Shown in pieces: positions 10,919 to 19,442 of a stretch of DNA of 39,667 bases. Source of the DNA: Variovorax sp. E3 (GTDB lineage Bacteria; Pseudomonadota; Gammaproteobacteria; Burkholderiales; Burkholderiaceae_C). The notes below the pieces were generated by a model. The model had not been told where the DNA came from. It saw only the letters and a list, made by a program, of their open reading frames with translations, and searched no databases. The stretch spans positions 1 to 39,667 of the forward strand of contig NZ_MOWM01000058.1 in NCBI RefSeq assembly GCF_016082275.1, given 5' to 3'. Numbering within the stretch: position 1 is the stretch's first letter; each line of letters opens with the position of its first letter. The position numbers and the translations under genes are program-made.

Positions 10919-10939
10919 ATTGAGTGACAAGGTGCAAGC

Positions 10940-11785
10940 ATGAGGCTCCGTTCGGGCAGAACACATTCCGCCGCAAGGCTTCTCGTCGCGGCGGCGGTGC
11001 TGGCCATGGCGAACGGGGCCGTGGCACAGGCACCGCATCCCGCCGACAAGAAAGACGCCAAGGCCGAGCTGGCGTCCCATTCGTGGGTGGTGCCGCCGCC
11101 CAACCTGGCCGCGCTGGCCTACTTCACCAACCTGGAAGACGGCGCCCAGGTCGAGACGCCTTTCGTCGCGCGCTTCGGCCTCTCGATGCGCGGCCTCGTG
11201 CCCGCGGGCCACGCGGCGGGCAATGCCGGCCACCATCACCTGCTGGTCGACCAGCAACTGCCGCTGGACTTCAAGCAGCCGCTGCCCTTCACCGAGCACT
11301 ACCGCCACTTCGGCCTCGGCCAGATGGAAAGCGTGGTCGACCTGCCGCCGGGCCGCCACACGCTGCGCCTGCTGCTGGCCGACCAGGGGCACATTCCCGA
11401 CTTCGTCTACAGCAAGCCCTTGAACATCACGGTGGTGAAGCAGAACAAGGGCGTCTCCCCGGCCGCCGTGCTGGGCGCGCCGCGCATCGAGGTGCTGAGC
11501 CCGGCCGACGGCGCCACGGTGCAGACGCCGTTCCGCGTGCAGTTTCACGCCAGCGGCTACAACGTTTCCGACGCCGCGCCGAAGCTGCCCGACACGGGGC
11601 ATTTCCGCCTGACGCTGGAGCGCACCGGCCAGAAGCCCGAGGTCATCGACTTCGACGGCGGCCAGACCGAGGTGTGGCTGAAGCCGCCCAAGGGCAGCTA
11701 CAGCGCCAGGCTCGACCTCGTCAGCAACACCGACGCGGGCACGGTGACGGCGCGCGCCAAGCCGGTCGCGATCACCGTTCCCTGA
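10940..11785 (+). CDS. Exported protein with two tandem DUF4399-like domains
   Basis: This is a 281-residue exported protein of unknown function. A signal peptide (basic start RSGRTHSAARL, hydrophobic core, cleavage near AVAQA) is followed by a DUF4399 domain (about residues 45-165) with the family's His-rich signature GHHHLLVD and a second conserved stretch GRHTLRLLLADQGHIPD. Residues about 175-281 look like a second, diverged copy. DGATVQTPFRVQF mirrors DGAQVETPFVARF, and TGHFRLTLER stands where the first copy has GHHHLLVD, so the His cluster is lost. AAGG at 10929-10932 is the ribosome binding site. Its 3' end overlaps the converging HAD gene by 14 bases. The His cluster suggests metal or small-ligand binding, but this is a guess. 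Confidence 0.85.
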   Translation: MRLRSGRTHSAARLLVAAAVLAMANGAVAQAPHPADKKDAKAELASHSWVVPPPNLAALAYFTNLEDGAQVETPFVARFGLSMRGLVPAGHAAGNAGHHHLLVDQQLPLDFKQPLPFTEHYRHFGLGQMESVVDLPPGRHTLRLLLADQGHIPDFVYSKPLNITVVKQNKGVSPAAVLGAPRIEVLSPADGATVQTPFRVQFHASGYNVSDAAPKLPDTGHFRLTLERTGQKPEVIDFDGGQTEVWLKPPKGSYSARLDLVSNTDAGTVTARAKPVAITVP

Positions 11786-12614
11786 CGCGCCGCGCCGCCA
11801 GCACAGCGGCGGCCGCTTCGGCAAAGCCGGTGCCACGCTCGCCCTGCGTCACGTAGCGCGGCAGGTGTTCCAGCTGCGGCACGAAGCGCGCGACGTTCGC
11901 CACGCCGATGCTGTGCGCGAAGCTGCGGAACATCAGCTGGTCGTTGGTGGAGTCGCCCACGTAGGCCCAGCGGTCCATCTCGTCGTCGAGCGCGCGGCCC
12001 CACAGTTCGCGCACGATCCAGCGCGCGCCTTCGAGCTTGTCGTTGTCGCCGTACCAGCCGTTGATGTGGATGCTGCTCACGGTGGCGTGCATGCCTTCGG
12101 CGCGCATCAATGCCACCACTTGCGCCACCGTGGCGTCGCCCAGTTGCACGAATTCGCTGTGGTCAATGGCGATGTCGGTTTCGCGGCCCGGTGAGTCGGT
12201 GGCGCGCGCGGCGCCGGAAATCTCGCGCTCGATGCGTGCCAGCACCGCCTGCATGCGCGCGAAGTTGGCGCTGCGCGTGGCTGCGTCCTGCTGGTAGCGC
12301 TTCTCGACCTGGCCGTCGGCCGTGGGCAGCAACGCCACCGCGCCGTTCTCGGCCACGATGGCGTCGATGGGCCAGCTGTTCACGAAGGGCAGGCTCCAGC
12401 CCACCGGCCGGCCCGTGATCGCGACGACCGACAGGCCCGCGGCCTTGAGCTCGCCGAGGGCTTGCAGCGCGTCGGGCGTGATGGCGCCGTCGCTGGTCAG
12501 CGTGTCGTCGATGTCGGTGAAAACGCCGACCAGCGCGCCGCGCGCGGAGGCCTCCCAACGGGTCAGCGGCAGCAGGTGATGGGGCGAGGCGGGCAGGGGA
12601 GACGACGCGGGCAT
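11772..12614 (-). CDS. HAD-IIB family phosphatase
   Basis: This 280-residue cytoplasmic phosphohydrolase belongs to the HAD superfamily. Motif I is FTDIDDTL close to the N terminus, with the nucleophile and acid/base Asp pair. Motif II is ITGR, and motif IV is GDSTND near the C terminus. A cap insertion between motifs II and IV is consistent with the Cof/sugar-phosphatase (IIB) type. The frame is open far upstream, but only the ATG at 12614 places motif I where the family has it, so the longer reading is rejected. The gene is divergent from the ABC exporter operon (93 bases between starts) and convergent with the DUF4399 gene. A sugar phosphate substrate is plausible but unproven. Confidence 0.87.
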   Translation of the reverse strand: MPASSPLPASPHHLLPLTRWEASARGALVGVFTDIDDTLTSDGAITPDALQALGELKAAGLSVVAITGRPVGWSLPFVNSWPIDAIVAENGAVALLPTADGQVEKRYQQDAATRSANFARMQAVLARIEREISGAARATDSPGRETDIAIDHSEFVQLGDATVAQVVALMRAEGMHATVSSIHINGWYGDNDKLEGARWIVRELWGRALDDEMDRWAYVGDSTNDQLMFRSFAHSIGVANVARFVPQLEHLPRYVTQGERGTGFAEAAAAVLAARRVRER

Positions 12615-12707
12615 GGCGGGCAACAAGAGAAGGGACTGCGATCGTACCGGCGCTTTCGTGTAGCATCCCGCCCCCGCCGCGCCATCGAGGCCGGCGCGGT
12701 CTTCTCC

Positions 12708-13703
12708 ATGCCTCATATCCTCGTCGACAACCTCCTCAAGACTTACCGCATCTCCGAGCGCGACCCCGGCCTCATGGGCGCGCTGCGCGGCCTCGTGCAC
12801 CGCCGCCATCGCACGGTGGAGGCGCTGTCGGGCGTGTCGTTCTCGCTCGAGCGCGGCGAGCTGCTGGGCTTCATCGGGCCCAACGGCGCGGGCAAGTCGA
12901 CCACCATCAAGATCCTCTCGGGCATCCTGCGGGCCGACGGCGGGCGCGTGGAGATCGACGGGCGCGACCCCTTCGCCGACCGCGAGCGCCACGTGGGCCG
13001 CATCGGCGTGGTCTTCGGCCAGCGCACGCAGCTGTGGTGGGACCTGCCCGTGGGCGACGGCTTCGACCTGCTGCGCGACATCTACCGCGTCGACCCCGCG
13101 CGCTACCGCCGCACGCGCGACGAGCTGGTCGCGCTGCTGCACCTGGAGCGCGTGCTCGACCAGCCGGTGCGCCAGCTGTCGCTGGGCCAGCGCATGCGCG
13201 CCGAGATTGCGGCGGCGCTGCTGCACGAGCCCGACATCCTGTTCCTCGACGAGCCGACCATCGGCCTCGATGCGCCCTCGAAGCTGGCCGTGCGCGACTT
13301 CGTGCGCCGCGCCAACCAGGAGCGCGGCACCACCGTGCTGCTGACCACGCACGACATGCACGACATCGAGGCGCTCGCGCGCCGTGTGATCATCATCGGC
13401 CACGGCCGCGTGCTGGCCGACAGCCCGGTCGAGGCGCTGCGCGCGCAGGTGATGGCCGAGCGCCGGCTGGTGGTCGACTTCGCGCAAAGCGCCGAGTTGC
13501 CCGCGCAGGTGGAAGGCGCGCGGGTGCACTCGCGCGACGGCCAGACGCTGATGCTCGACTTCGACCCCGCGGTGACCACGGCGCCCGCGCTCATCGCGCG
13601 CATCGCGGCCGAGCACGCGGTGGAAGACATCCGCCTCGAAGGCCTGGCCATCGAGGCCGTCATCGCGCGCTTCTACGCCATGCACGGAGCGGCCGAAGCG
13701 TGA
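12708..13703 (+). CDS. ABC-2 type exporter, ATP-binding protein (COG4586-like)
   Basis: This 331-residue ATPase powers the exporter formed with the next two genes. Walker A is GPNGAGKS, the Q-loop region reads VVFGQRTQLWWDLP, the signature is LSLGQRMR, Walker B is ILFLDEPT and the H-loop is LLTTHDM. The phrase GQRTQLWWDLP is typical of the uncharacterised COG4586 family, whose members pair with COG4587 and COG3694 permeases, exactly as seen here. A C-terminal extension after the H-loop (about residues 235-331) is also normal in that family. The start at 12708 gives MPHILVDNLLKTY. The stop overlaps the next start as GTGA. The substrate is unknown. Confidence 0.93.
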   Translation: MPHILVDNLLKTYRISERDPGLMGALRGLVHRRHRTVEALSGVSFSLERGELLGFIGPNGAGKSTTIKILSGILRADGGRVEIDGRDPFADRERHVGRIGVVFGQRTQLWWDLPVGDGFDLLRDIYRVDPARYRRTRDELVALLHLERVLDQPVRQLSLGQRMRAEIAAALLHEPDILFLDEPTIGLDAPSKLAVRDFVRRANQERGTTVLLTTHDMHDIEALARRVIIIGHGRVLADSPVEALRAQVMAERRLVVDFAQSAELPAQVEGARVHSRDGQTLMLDFDPAVTTAPALIARIAAEHAVEDIRLEGLAIEAVIARFYAMHGAAEA

Positions 13704-14542
13704 CGACGACCTTGCGCGAACTGACGCGCCCCTACATCGCCGCCTTCGTGTCGCGCTTTCTGCAGATGCTGCAGTACCGCACCGCCGCGCTCGCGGGTTT
13801 CGGCACGCAGTGCTGGTGGGGTGGCATCAAGGTGATGGTGCTGGCCGCGTTCTACGGCGGCGCGTCGATGGCCGGCACGCCGATGTCGCTGGCGCAGGCC
13901 ATCACCTACAGCTGGCTCTCGCAGGGCCTGCTGGTGCTGGTGCCGTGGCTCGGCGACCCCGAGGTGGCGCAGGCCGTGCGCACCGGCGCGGTGGCCTACG
14001 ACCGGCTGCGGCCGGTCGATGCCTATGCGCTGTGGTTCACGCGCAGCGCGGGCTGGATCGCGGCGCGCGTGCTGCCGCGCGTGGCGCTGATGGCGGCCTT
14101 CGCGGCCGTCGCGTTGCCGCTGGCCGGCCTGGGCGATTGGGCCTGGCAACCGCCGGCGAGCTTGCAGGCCGCGCTGGCGTTTGTCGCGTCGGCGGTGCTG
14201 GCGCTGTTGCTGTCCACGTCGATGGTCATGCTGCTCAACATCGCGGCGACCGCGGCGCTCAACGAGCGCGGCATCAACGCGCTGGCGGGGCCGGTCGTCA
14301 TCGTGTTCTCGGGCAACCTGCTGCCGCTGGTGCTGTTGCCCGACGCCTGGCAGACGGCGCTGTTGTTGCAGCCGTTCGCGGGCGTGGTCGACATTCCCGC
14401 CCGGCTCTACTTCGGGCTGATGAGCGGCTGGCAGGCCATGGCGGGGCTGGGCCTGCAGTGTTTCTGGATCGTGATGCTCGTGGTGTTCGGCCGCATGGCC
14501 ATGCAGCGCACGATGCGTCGACTCGAAGTGCAAGGCGGTTGA
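13700..14542 (+). CDS. ABC-2 type exporter, permease 1 (COG4587-like)
   Basis: This 280-residue inner-membrane permease has about six hydrophobic segments. It starts at a GTG whose last two bases belong to the stop codon of the ATPase gene, so the two are translationally coupled. The N terminus reads TTTLRELTRPYIAAFVSRFL, and later segments such as AITYSWLSQGLLVLVPWLG and GNLLPLVLLPDAWQ match the permease style of the COG4586/4587/3694 exporters. With the following permease it should form the heterodimeric membrane channel. It has no signal peptide or soluble binding partner, as expected for an exporter. The cargo is not known. Confidence 0.88.
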   Translation: MTTTLRELTRPYIAAFVSRFLQMLQYRTAALAGFGTQCWWGGIKVMVLAAFYGGASMAGTPMSLAQAITYSWLSQGLLVLVPWLGDPEVAQAVRTGAVAYDRLRPVDAYALWFTRSAGWIAARVLPRVALMAAFAAVALPLAGLGDWAWQPPASLQAALAFVASAVLALLLSTSMVMLLNIAATAALNERGINALAGPVVIVFSGNLLPLVLLPDAWQTALLLQPFAGVVDIPARLYFGLMSGWQAMAGLGLQCFWIVMLVVFGRMAMQRTMRRLEVQGG

Positions 14543-14574
14543 GATGGTCGCTTGTTTTTTGAGCAAGACCTGAC

Positions 14575-15378
14575 ATGGGCTCGCTTCGCCTTCTCATCCG
14601 CCTCGTCGCAGCCTCGCTGAGCGGCCAGGCGCGCTATCCCGCTTCGGCGCTGATGCTGACGACAGCGCAGTTCCTGGGCACCGGCATCGAGGTGATCGCC
14701 ATCTGGGCGCTGTTCCATCGCTTCGGCGAAGTGCAGGGCTGGCACCTCGGCGAAGTGGCGCTGTTCTACGGGCTCGTGAACTGCATGTTCGCCGTGGCCG
14801 ACGCGCTGGGGCGCGGCTTCGACACGCTGGGCACCGAGTTCCTGCGCACCGGCGCCTTCGACCGGCTGCTGCTGCGCCCGCGCCCCGTGGCGCTGCAACT
14901 GATGGGGCACGACTTCCGCATCAGCCGCGCGGGACGCTTGCTGCAAGGCAGCCTGGTGCTGGTGTTCGCGACGGTGCAGGCGGACATCGCCTGGACCCCC
15001 GCCGCCATCGGCATCGCGCTGTTCGCGCTGGCCGGCGGCGCGGCGCTGTTCCTCGGCATCCTGGTGTTGCAGGGCACGCTGTCGTTCTGGACCGTCGAGA
15101 GCCTGGAGATCGCCAACGTGCTGACCTACGGCGGCGTGCAGGCGGCGCAGTATCCGCTGGCGGTGTACGCGCAGTGGTTCCGGCGCGTGCTGACTTTTGT
15201 CGTGCCGCTGGCCTGCGTGGCGTACTACCCGGTGCTGGCCATTCTGGGCAAGCCCGATCCGCTGGGAGCGCCCGCGTGGATGGGCCTGGTGTCGCCGCTC
15301 GCGGGCTTCGTGTTTCTGGCGGCGGCGTTCGGCGTGTGGCGCTTCGGGTTGCGGCACTACGCTTCGACCGGGAGCTGA
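14575..15378 (+). CDS. ABC-2 type exporter, permease 2 (COG3694-like)
   Basis: This 267-residue membrane protein is the second half of the exporter channel. It has roughly six hydrophobic helices. The segments FDRLLLRPRPVALQLMG and GTLSFWTVESLEIANVLTYG are typical of the COG3694 group. It starts 33 bases after permease 1. That gap holds a T6 run (14555-14560) but no convincing terminator hairpin, so the three genes are best read as one operon. The 3' end meets the SIMPL gene tail to tail with only 3 bases between stop codons. Confidence 0.88.
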   Translation: MGSLRLLIRLVAASLSGQARYPASALMLTTAQFLGTGIEVIAIWALFHRFGEVQGWHLGEVALFYGLVNCMFAVADALGRGFDTLGTEFLRTGAFDRLLLRPRPVALQLMGHDFRISRAGRLLQGSLVLVFATVQADIAWTPAAIGIALFALAGGAALFLGILVLQGTLSFWTVESLEIANVLTYGGVQAAQYPLAVYAQWFRRVLTFVVPLACVAYYPVLAILGKPDPLGAPAWMGLVSPLAGFVFLAAAFGVWRFGLRHYASTGS

Positions 15379-15381
15379 GCC

Positions 15382-16035
15382 TCAGCCGATCAGGAAGCGA
15401 ATGCGGTAGCGCAGCGTGCGCACCCGCGTGGCGCCGGCCAGTTCCTCGAATTCATTCGCGGGCGCGGCCATGGCGGCTGCGGCACCGCCGAGTGCCCACG
15501 TGTAATCCCCATAGGCGCCCGTGTTGTCCGCTTGCGAGCCCAATTCCTCGACCTGCGCCACCGCGCCCAGCGTGACACCCGCTTCTTTCGCAAGAAGCAG
15601 CGCCTTGTCGCGCGCATGTCGGATCGCGGTCATGCGGGCCTCGGCTTCGGCGCCTTCCTGCGCTTCGAAGCGAGGTTGCTGCATGTCGACGTTCAGGGTG
15701 TAGCGCGAGTTCGTGAACAGCGGCTCCAGCGCATCGAGCGCCCGATAGAGACGCCGTGTCTCGCGGCAGGCGAGCAGCACGCGGTGCGCGGCCTCCTGCC
15801 CCACGCCGCGTCTTGAATACCATGGCTGCCAGGTGTCGCGTCCGCCTTCGCGGATTTCGTCGGGCTTCAATCCCGCGTCTTGCAGGATCCGGATCGCGTC
15901 GTTGCGCAGGCCCGTCGCTTCGCTCAGCGCCACTTCGGTCTTCGATGCCTTGACGGTGATCGTTACCGTGGCCCGCTGCTCGACGACCGTTTCGATCACG
16001 TCGCCGAGCCCCGCGACCTGGATGTAGGTTTCCAT
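15382..16035 (-). CDS. SIMPL domain-containing protein (DUF541)
   Basis: This 217-residue protein belongs to the SIMPL/DUF541 family. Visible features are the early VTITVKASKTEVALSEAT segment, the central YTLNVDMQQPRFEAQEGAEA region and a helix with AIRHARDKALLLAKEAGVTL. Most bacterial SIMPL proteins are exported, but this one starts METYIQVAGLG with no signal peptide and so appears cytoplasmic. It begins 9 bases after the prfC stop on the same strand, within an A-rich stretch and without a good Shine-Dalgarno sequence, so it probably depends on read-through from prfC. Function of the family is poorly known. Confidence 0.83.
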   Translation of the reverse strand: METYIQVAGLGDVIETVVEQRATVTITVKASKTEVALSEATGLRNDAIRILQDAGLKPDEIREGGRDTWQPWYSRRGVGQEAAHRVLLACRETRRLYRALDALEPLFTNSRYTLNVDMQQPRFEAQEGAEAEARMTAIRHARDKALLLAKEAGVTLGAVAQVEELGSQADNTGAYGDYTWALGGAAAAMAAPANEFEELAGATRVRTLRYRIRFLIG

Positions 16036-16044
16036 GGTTGTTTT

Positions 16045-17682
16045 TTAGCCCGCGCTCTGCAGCGCCAACCCCGCATGCTCCCGCAGCGGATGAAAGTGGA
16101 TCTTCGGAAACCGCTCCTGCGCCAGCCGCACGTCGTACGGCGACGTGCACAGGAAGGCCAGCGTGTCCGCCGCGTCCTTGGCCATGCGCACCGGATAAGC
16201 GTTGACGAATTCGCGCAGTTCGGCCGGGGTGTCGGCCGTGATCCAGCGCGCGCCCGTGTACTGGCAGCCTTCGAGCCGCACGTCGGCGTCGTACTCGGCC
16301 TTCAGGCGGTGCTGCACCACTTCGAACTGCAGCTGGCCGACGGCGCCCAGCAGCATCGGGCCGCCGACCTCGGGGCGGAACACCTGGATGGCGCCCTCTT
16401 CGCCGAGCTGGGCCAGGCCCTGCTGCAGCTGCTTGGTGCGCAGCGGGTTCTTCAGGATCACGGTCATGAACAGCTCGGGCGCGAAGAAGGGCAGGCCGGT
16501 GAACTGCAGGCTCGCGCCGTCGGTGATGGTGTCGCCCAGCTGCACGCCGCCGTGCGTGGTGAAGCCCACGATGTCGCCGGCGTAGGCCTCTTCCACCGCT
16601 TCGCGGCGCTGGCTCATGAAGGTCACGACGCTGGTGGGGCGCAGCTCTTTCGACGTGCGCTGCACCTTGAGCTTCATGCCCGGCGTGTACTTGCCCGAGG
16701 CCATGCGCACGAAGGCGATGCGGTCGCGGTGGTTGGCGTCCATGTTGGCCTGCACCTTGAAGACCACGCCCGCGAAGTCCTTGTCCTCGGGCTGGATCTC
16801 CTTCACCACCGGCTGGCGGTTGACCATGGTGGTGCTGGTGCGCGACTGCGGCTGCGGCGCCAGGTCGACCAGCGCGTCGAGCACTTCCATCACGCCGAAG
16901 TTGTTCACGCCGGAGCCGAAGAACACGGGCGTCTGCTTGCCGGCCAGGAAGGCCTCGCGGTCCCAGGTGGGCGAGGCGCCGGTGGCCAGCTCCATGCTTT
17001 CCATGGCGCTCTCGAAGTCGGCGCCGAAGCGCCGGGTGAGCGTGTCGCGCTCGCTCAGCGGAATGGTCTCGAAGTCGTGCGGCAGCCGCTCGCTGCCCGA
17101 CTCGAACACCGTCATGGCCTGCGTGCGCAGGTTCATGATCCCGCGGAAAGTCTTGCCCTGGCCCACGGGCCAGGTCATGGGCACGCAGGGCATGCCGAGC
17201 TCGCGCTCCACCTCGTCCAGGATGTCCAGCGGCTCGCGCACTTCGCGGTCCATCTTGTTGACGAAGGTGATGATGGGCGTGTCGCGCTGGCGGCAGACCT
17301 CGATCAGCCGGCGCGTCTGCGCTTCCACGCCGTTGGCGGCGTCGATCACCATCAGCGCCGAGTCGACGGCGGTGAGCACGCGGTAGGTGTCTTCCGAGAA
17401 GTCCTTGTGGCCGGGCGTGTCGAGCAGGTTGATGACGTGGTCGCGGTACAGCATCTGCATGACCGACGAGGCCACCGAAATGCCGCGCTGCTTTTCGATT
17501 TCCATCCAGTCGGACGTGGCGTGGCGCGAGGCCTTGCGCGCCTTCACCGAGCCGGCGATCTGGATCGCGCCCGAGAAAAGCAGCAGCTTTTCGGTCAGCG
17601 TGGTCTTGCCGGCGTCAGGGTGGGAAATGATCGCGAAGGTGCGACGGCGGCGGGTTTCGGCAACAAAAGACAAGATGGGCAA
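16045..17682 (-). CDS. prfC: Peptide chain release factor 3
   Basis: RF3 (545 residues) is the GTPase that removes RF1 or RF2 from the ribosome after peptide release. The G1 loop is HPDAGKTTLTEK, G3 is DTPGHKDFSEDTYR and G4 is NKMDRE. The C-terminal part carries the translation-factor domains II and III, ending in QERFPKIHFHPLREHAG. It is slightly longer than the Escherichia coli protein (529) and complete. It appears to be the first gene of a two-gene unit with the SIMPL gene. A GC-rich hairpin at 17712-17729 separates it from the upstream PHA operon. Confidence 0.97.
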   Translation of the reverse strand: MPILSFVAETRRRRTFAIISHPDAGKTTLTEKLLLFSGAIQIAGSVKARKASRHATSDWMEIEKQRGISVASSVMQMLYRDHVINLLDTPGHKDFSEDTYRVLTAVDSALMVIDAANGVEAQTRRLIEVCRQRDTPIITFVNKMDREVREPLDILDEVERELGMPCVPMTWPVGQGKTFRGIMNLRTQAMTVFESGSERLPHDFETIPLSERDTLTRRFGADFESAMESMELATGASPTWDREAFLAGKQTPVFFGSGVNNFGVMEVLDALVDLAPQPQSRTSTTMVNRQPVVKEIQPEDKDFAGVVFKVQANMDANHRDRIAFVRMASGKYTPGMKLKVQRTSKELRPTSVVTFMSQRREAVEEAYAGDIVGFTTHGGVQLGDTITDGASLQFTGLPFFAPELFMTVILKNPLRTKQLQQGLAQLGEEGAIQVFRPEVGGPMLLGAVGQLQFEVVQHRLKAEYDADVRLEGCQYTGARWITADTPAELREFVNAYPVRMAKDAADTLAFLCTSPYDVRLAQERFPKIHFHPLREHAGLALQSAG

Positions 17683-17711
17683 TCGGGCAGGGGAATGCCG
17701 CGATTTTAGAA

Positions 17712-17729
17712 GGGCGGGAGTTCCCGCCC
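17712..17729 (-). terminator. Hairpin ending the PHA operon
   Basis: GGGCGGG (17712-17718), loop AGTT, CCCGCCC (17723-17729) is a perfect 7-bp stem. Read leftward, it is followed by a partly U-rich TTCTAAAATC. It lies between the GNAT stop at 17764 and the prfC start at 17682, where the upstream leftward transcript should end. The weak T-tract lowers confidence. Confidence 0.45.
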
Positions 17730-17763
17730 GCCGGCCCGGCTTAAAGCAGCCCCGGCGGCGGTG

Positions 17764-18372
17764 TCAGGCGCCCAGCGCCTCGGTCATGCCGTAGGCCCGC
17801 ATCTGGGCCTCGAACTGCGCCACGTCGTGGCTCAGCACCACGAGGTCGTGCGCCTGGCCCTTCTGGTCGCGCACGTGCTTGCCCAGCAGCGCCTCGGGCC
17901 GGAAGCCCAGGGCCTGGAACACGGCGATGGCGCCGCGCTGGTCGACCGTCATCTGGGCCACCAGCTTGTCGTGCCCGCGCTCGATGGCCAGCGCGCAGGC
18001 CTCGCGCGCCAGTTGCTGACCCAGGCCGCTGCCGCGCAGCGCGGGCGCGGCCAGCACGCGCAGCTCGGCCACGTGGCCCGACCACGAATGCGGATCGCGG
18101 ATCACCGCCGCGCAGCCCAGCACGATGCCGCCGCGCACCGCGAGCACGCTGTCGATGTCGCCGCGCTCGATGGCGCGCACCCACGCGTCCATCACGCGGG
18201 GCTGGGTGATGTCGCGCGGCAGGAAGAGCAGGTCGTGCGCGGGCAGGGCGCGCGCGAAGTCGAGCACGGCCTCGGCGTCGTCGGCGGTCATGAGGCGCAG
18301 CGCGATGTCGCCCTGCGCGTTGGCCACGGTGCGCGGGTAGGCGCGCGAGGAAGAATGGGATGTCATGGTCAT
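17764..18372 (-). CDS. GNAT family N-acetyltransferase
   Basis: This protein of about 202 residues is a GNAT-fold acyltransferase that uses acetyl-CoA. Motif A, which binds the CoA pyrophosphate, is visible as VLAAPALRGSGLGQQLAREA. Motif B follows with AIAVFQALGFRPEALL. The ATG at 18372 overlaps the phaC stop codon (ATGA), which argues for that start over the ATG six bases later. The overlap implies that its translation is coupled to PhaC. Its substrate is unknown; it could acetylate a small amine or a protein, and a link to polyhydroxyalkanoate metabolism rests only on position. Confidence 0.85.
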   Translation of the reverse strand: MTMTSHSSSRAYPRTVANAQGDIALRLMTADDAEAVLDFARALPAHDLLFLPRDITQPRVMDAWVRAIERGDIDSVLAVRGGIVLGCAAVIRDPHSWSGHVAELRVLAAPALRGSGLGQQLAREACALAIERGHDKLVAQMTVDQRGAIAVFQALGFRPEALLGKHVRDQKGQAHDLVVLSHDVAQFEAQMRAYGMTEALGA

Positions 18373-19442
18373 GTCGATCGCACTCCCAGCCAGTCGTCGA
18401 GTTTGGGCCACAGCCTGCGGACCGCGTTGGGGCCGGCCGCCAGGCTGACGTGGCCGCCCTTGAGCACCACCTCTTCCTTGTCGGCCGAGCCGATGCCGGC
18501 GATGAGCGGCTGCCCCGCCTCGTACGGCACGATGTGGTCGTGCTGCGCGAGCGCGTGCAGCACGGGCACCCGGATGTTCTTCAGCTGCACCTTGCGCCCG
18601 CCCAGCACCAGCTCGCCCTTGTGGAGCTTGTTGTCCCACATGAGCTCCTTGACGGTCTGGCGGAAGTACTCCCCGGCCAGCGGCAGCATCTCGGCGCCCC
18701 AGCGGTCGAACATGCGGTACGACTTGACGAACTCGTCGTTGTCCATGTTGTCCCACAGCTGCACCACGCCCGCGCCGCGGCCCGCGGGGCGCAGCATGTC
18801 GAAGGAGGCGAACAGCATCTCGGGCGGCACGTTGCCCACGGTGTCGATCAGCCGGTCGACGTCGAAGTAGCGGCGGTCCGACCACGCATGGAACAGCTTC
18901 ATGCGGCTGAAGTCGATGGGCGTGGTGAAGAGCGCGAGGTTCTTCATCGGCCCGCCGGGGTGCAGCGCCGCATACAGGGTGGAGAGCACGCCGCCCATGC
19001 AGTAGCCGGCGATGGTGACGTCTTCCTCGCCCGAGTCTTCCTGCACGCGGCGCACCGAGTCGGGAATGAAGTCGAGCACGTAGTCCTCGATGCGCAGGCG
19101 CTTCTCGTCGGCGCGCGGCGCGTTCCAGTCCATCACGTAGACGTCGTAGCCCTTCAGCAGCAAATACTCGACCATGCTCTGGCCCGGCGCGAGATCGAAG
19201 ATGTAGGCGCGGTTGGTGGTGGCCATGACCATGAGCATCGGCACGCGGTAGAGCTCGTCGACCAGCGGGCGGTAGTGATACAGGCTCAGCGTGCCGCGCC
19301 GGTGGATCTCGTCCTTCGGCGTCTGGCCGACGGCGGGCGCGGCCGAGGTCAGGAACTCCAGGCCCTTGAGGTTGCGCTGGATCGCGCGCTCGATCTCGGC
19401 GCCGATGTCGGGCAGCGCGAGTGCGTCGGCGGTGGCGTTCAT
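18369..19442 (-). CDS. phaC: Poly(3-hydroxyalkanoate) synthase, class III-sized PhaC
   Basis: PhaC polymerises (R)-3-hydroxyacyl-CoA into polyhydroxyalkanoate at the granule surface. At 357 residues it has the size of class III/IV synthases rather than the roughly 590 of class I. The catalytic Cys sits in the lipase-like box GYCMGG. The later Asp lies in AQHDHIVPYE and the His in GGHVSLAAG, completing the triad. Other family marks are YHYRPLVDELYRVPMLMVM and YDVYVMDWNAP. Class III enzymes need a PhaE partner, and the gene directly upstream encodes a short PhaE-like protein whose stop overlaps this start (ATGA). The downstream GNAT gene overlaps the stop in the same way. Confidence 0.94.
   Translation of the reverse strand: MNATADALALPDIGAEIERAIQRNLKGLEFLTSAAPAVGQTPKDEIHRRGTLSLYHYRPLVDELYRVPMLMVMATTNRAYIFDLAPGQSMVEYLLLKGYDVYVMDWNAPRADEKRLRIEDYVLDFIPDSVRRVQEDSGEEDVTIAGYCMGGVLSTLYAALHPGGPMKNLALFTTPIDFSRMKLFHAWSDRRYFDVDRLIDTVGNVPPEMLFASFDMLRPAGRGAGVVQLWDNMDNDEFVKSYRMFDRWGAEMLPLAGEYFRQTVKELMWDNKLHKGELVLGGRKVQLKNIRVPVLHALAQHDHIVPYEAGQPLIAGIGSADKEEVVLKGGHVSLAAGPNAVRRLWPKLDDWLGVRST

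Noticed and set aside
9812..11836. Very long minus-strand open frame (674 codons) across the MFS and DUF4399 genes
   Set aside because: It is rich in Arg, His and Ala with no domain signature and is antisense to two recognisable genes; it is an effect of high GC.
12615..13685. N-terminal extension of the HAD phosphatase by more than 350 residues
   Set aside because: It would overlap the ABC ATPase gene on the other strand, and the catalytic Asp motif of HAD enzymes belongs near the N terminus, which fits the ATG at 12614.
8944..16046. TTGTTTTTT recurring at 8944, 14552 and 16038 in gene gaps
   Set aside because: It is too short and simple to be a repeat family; none of the three has a convincing hairpin directly before it.
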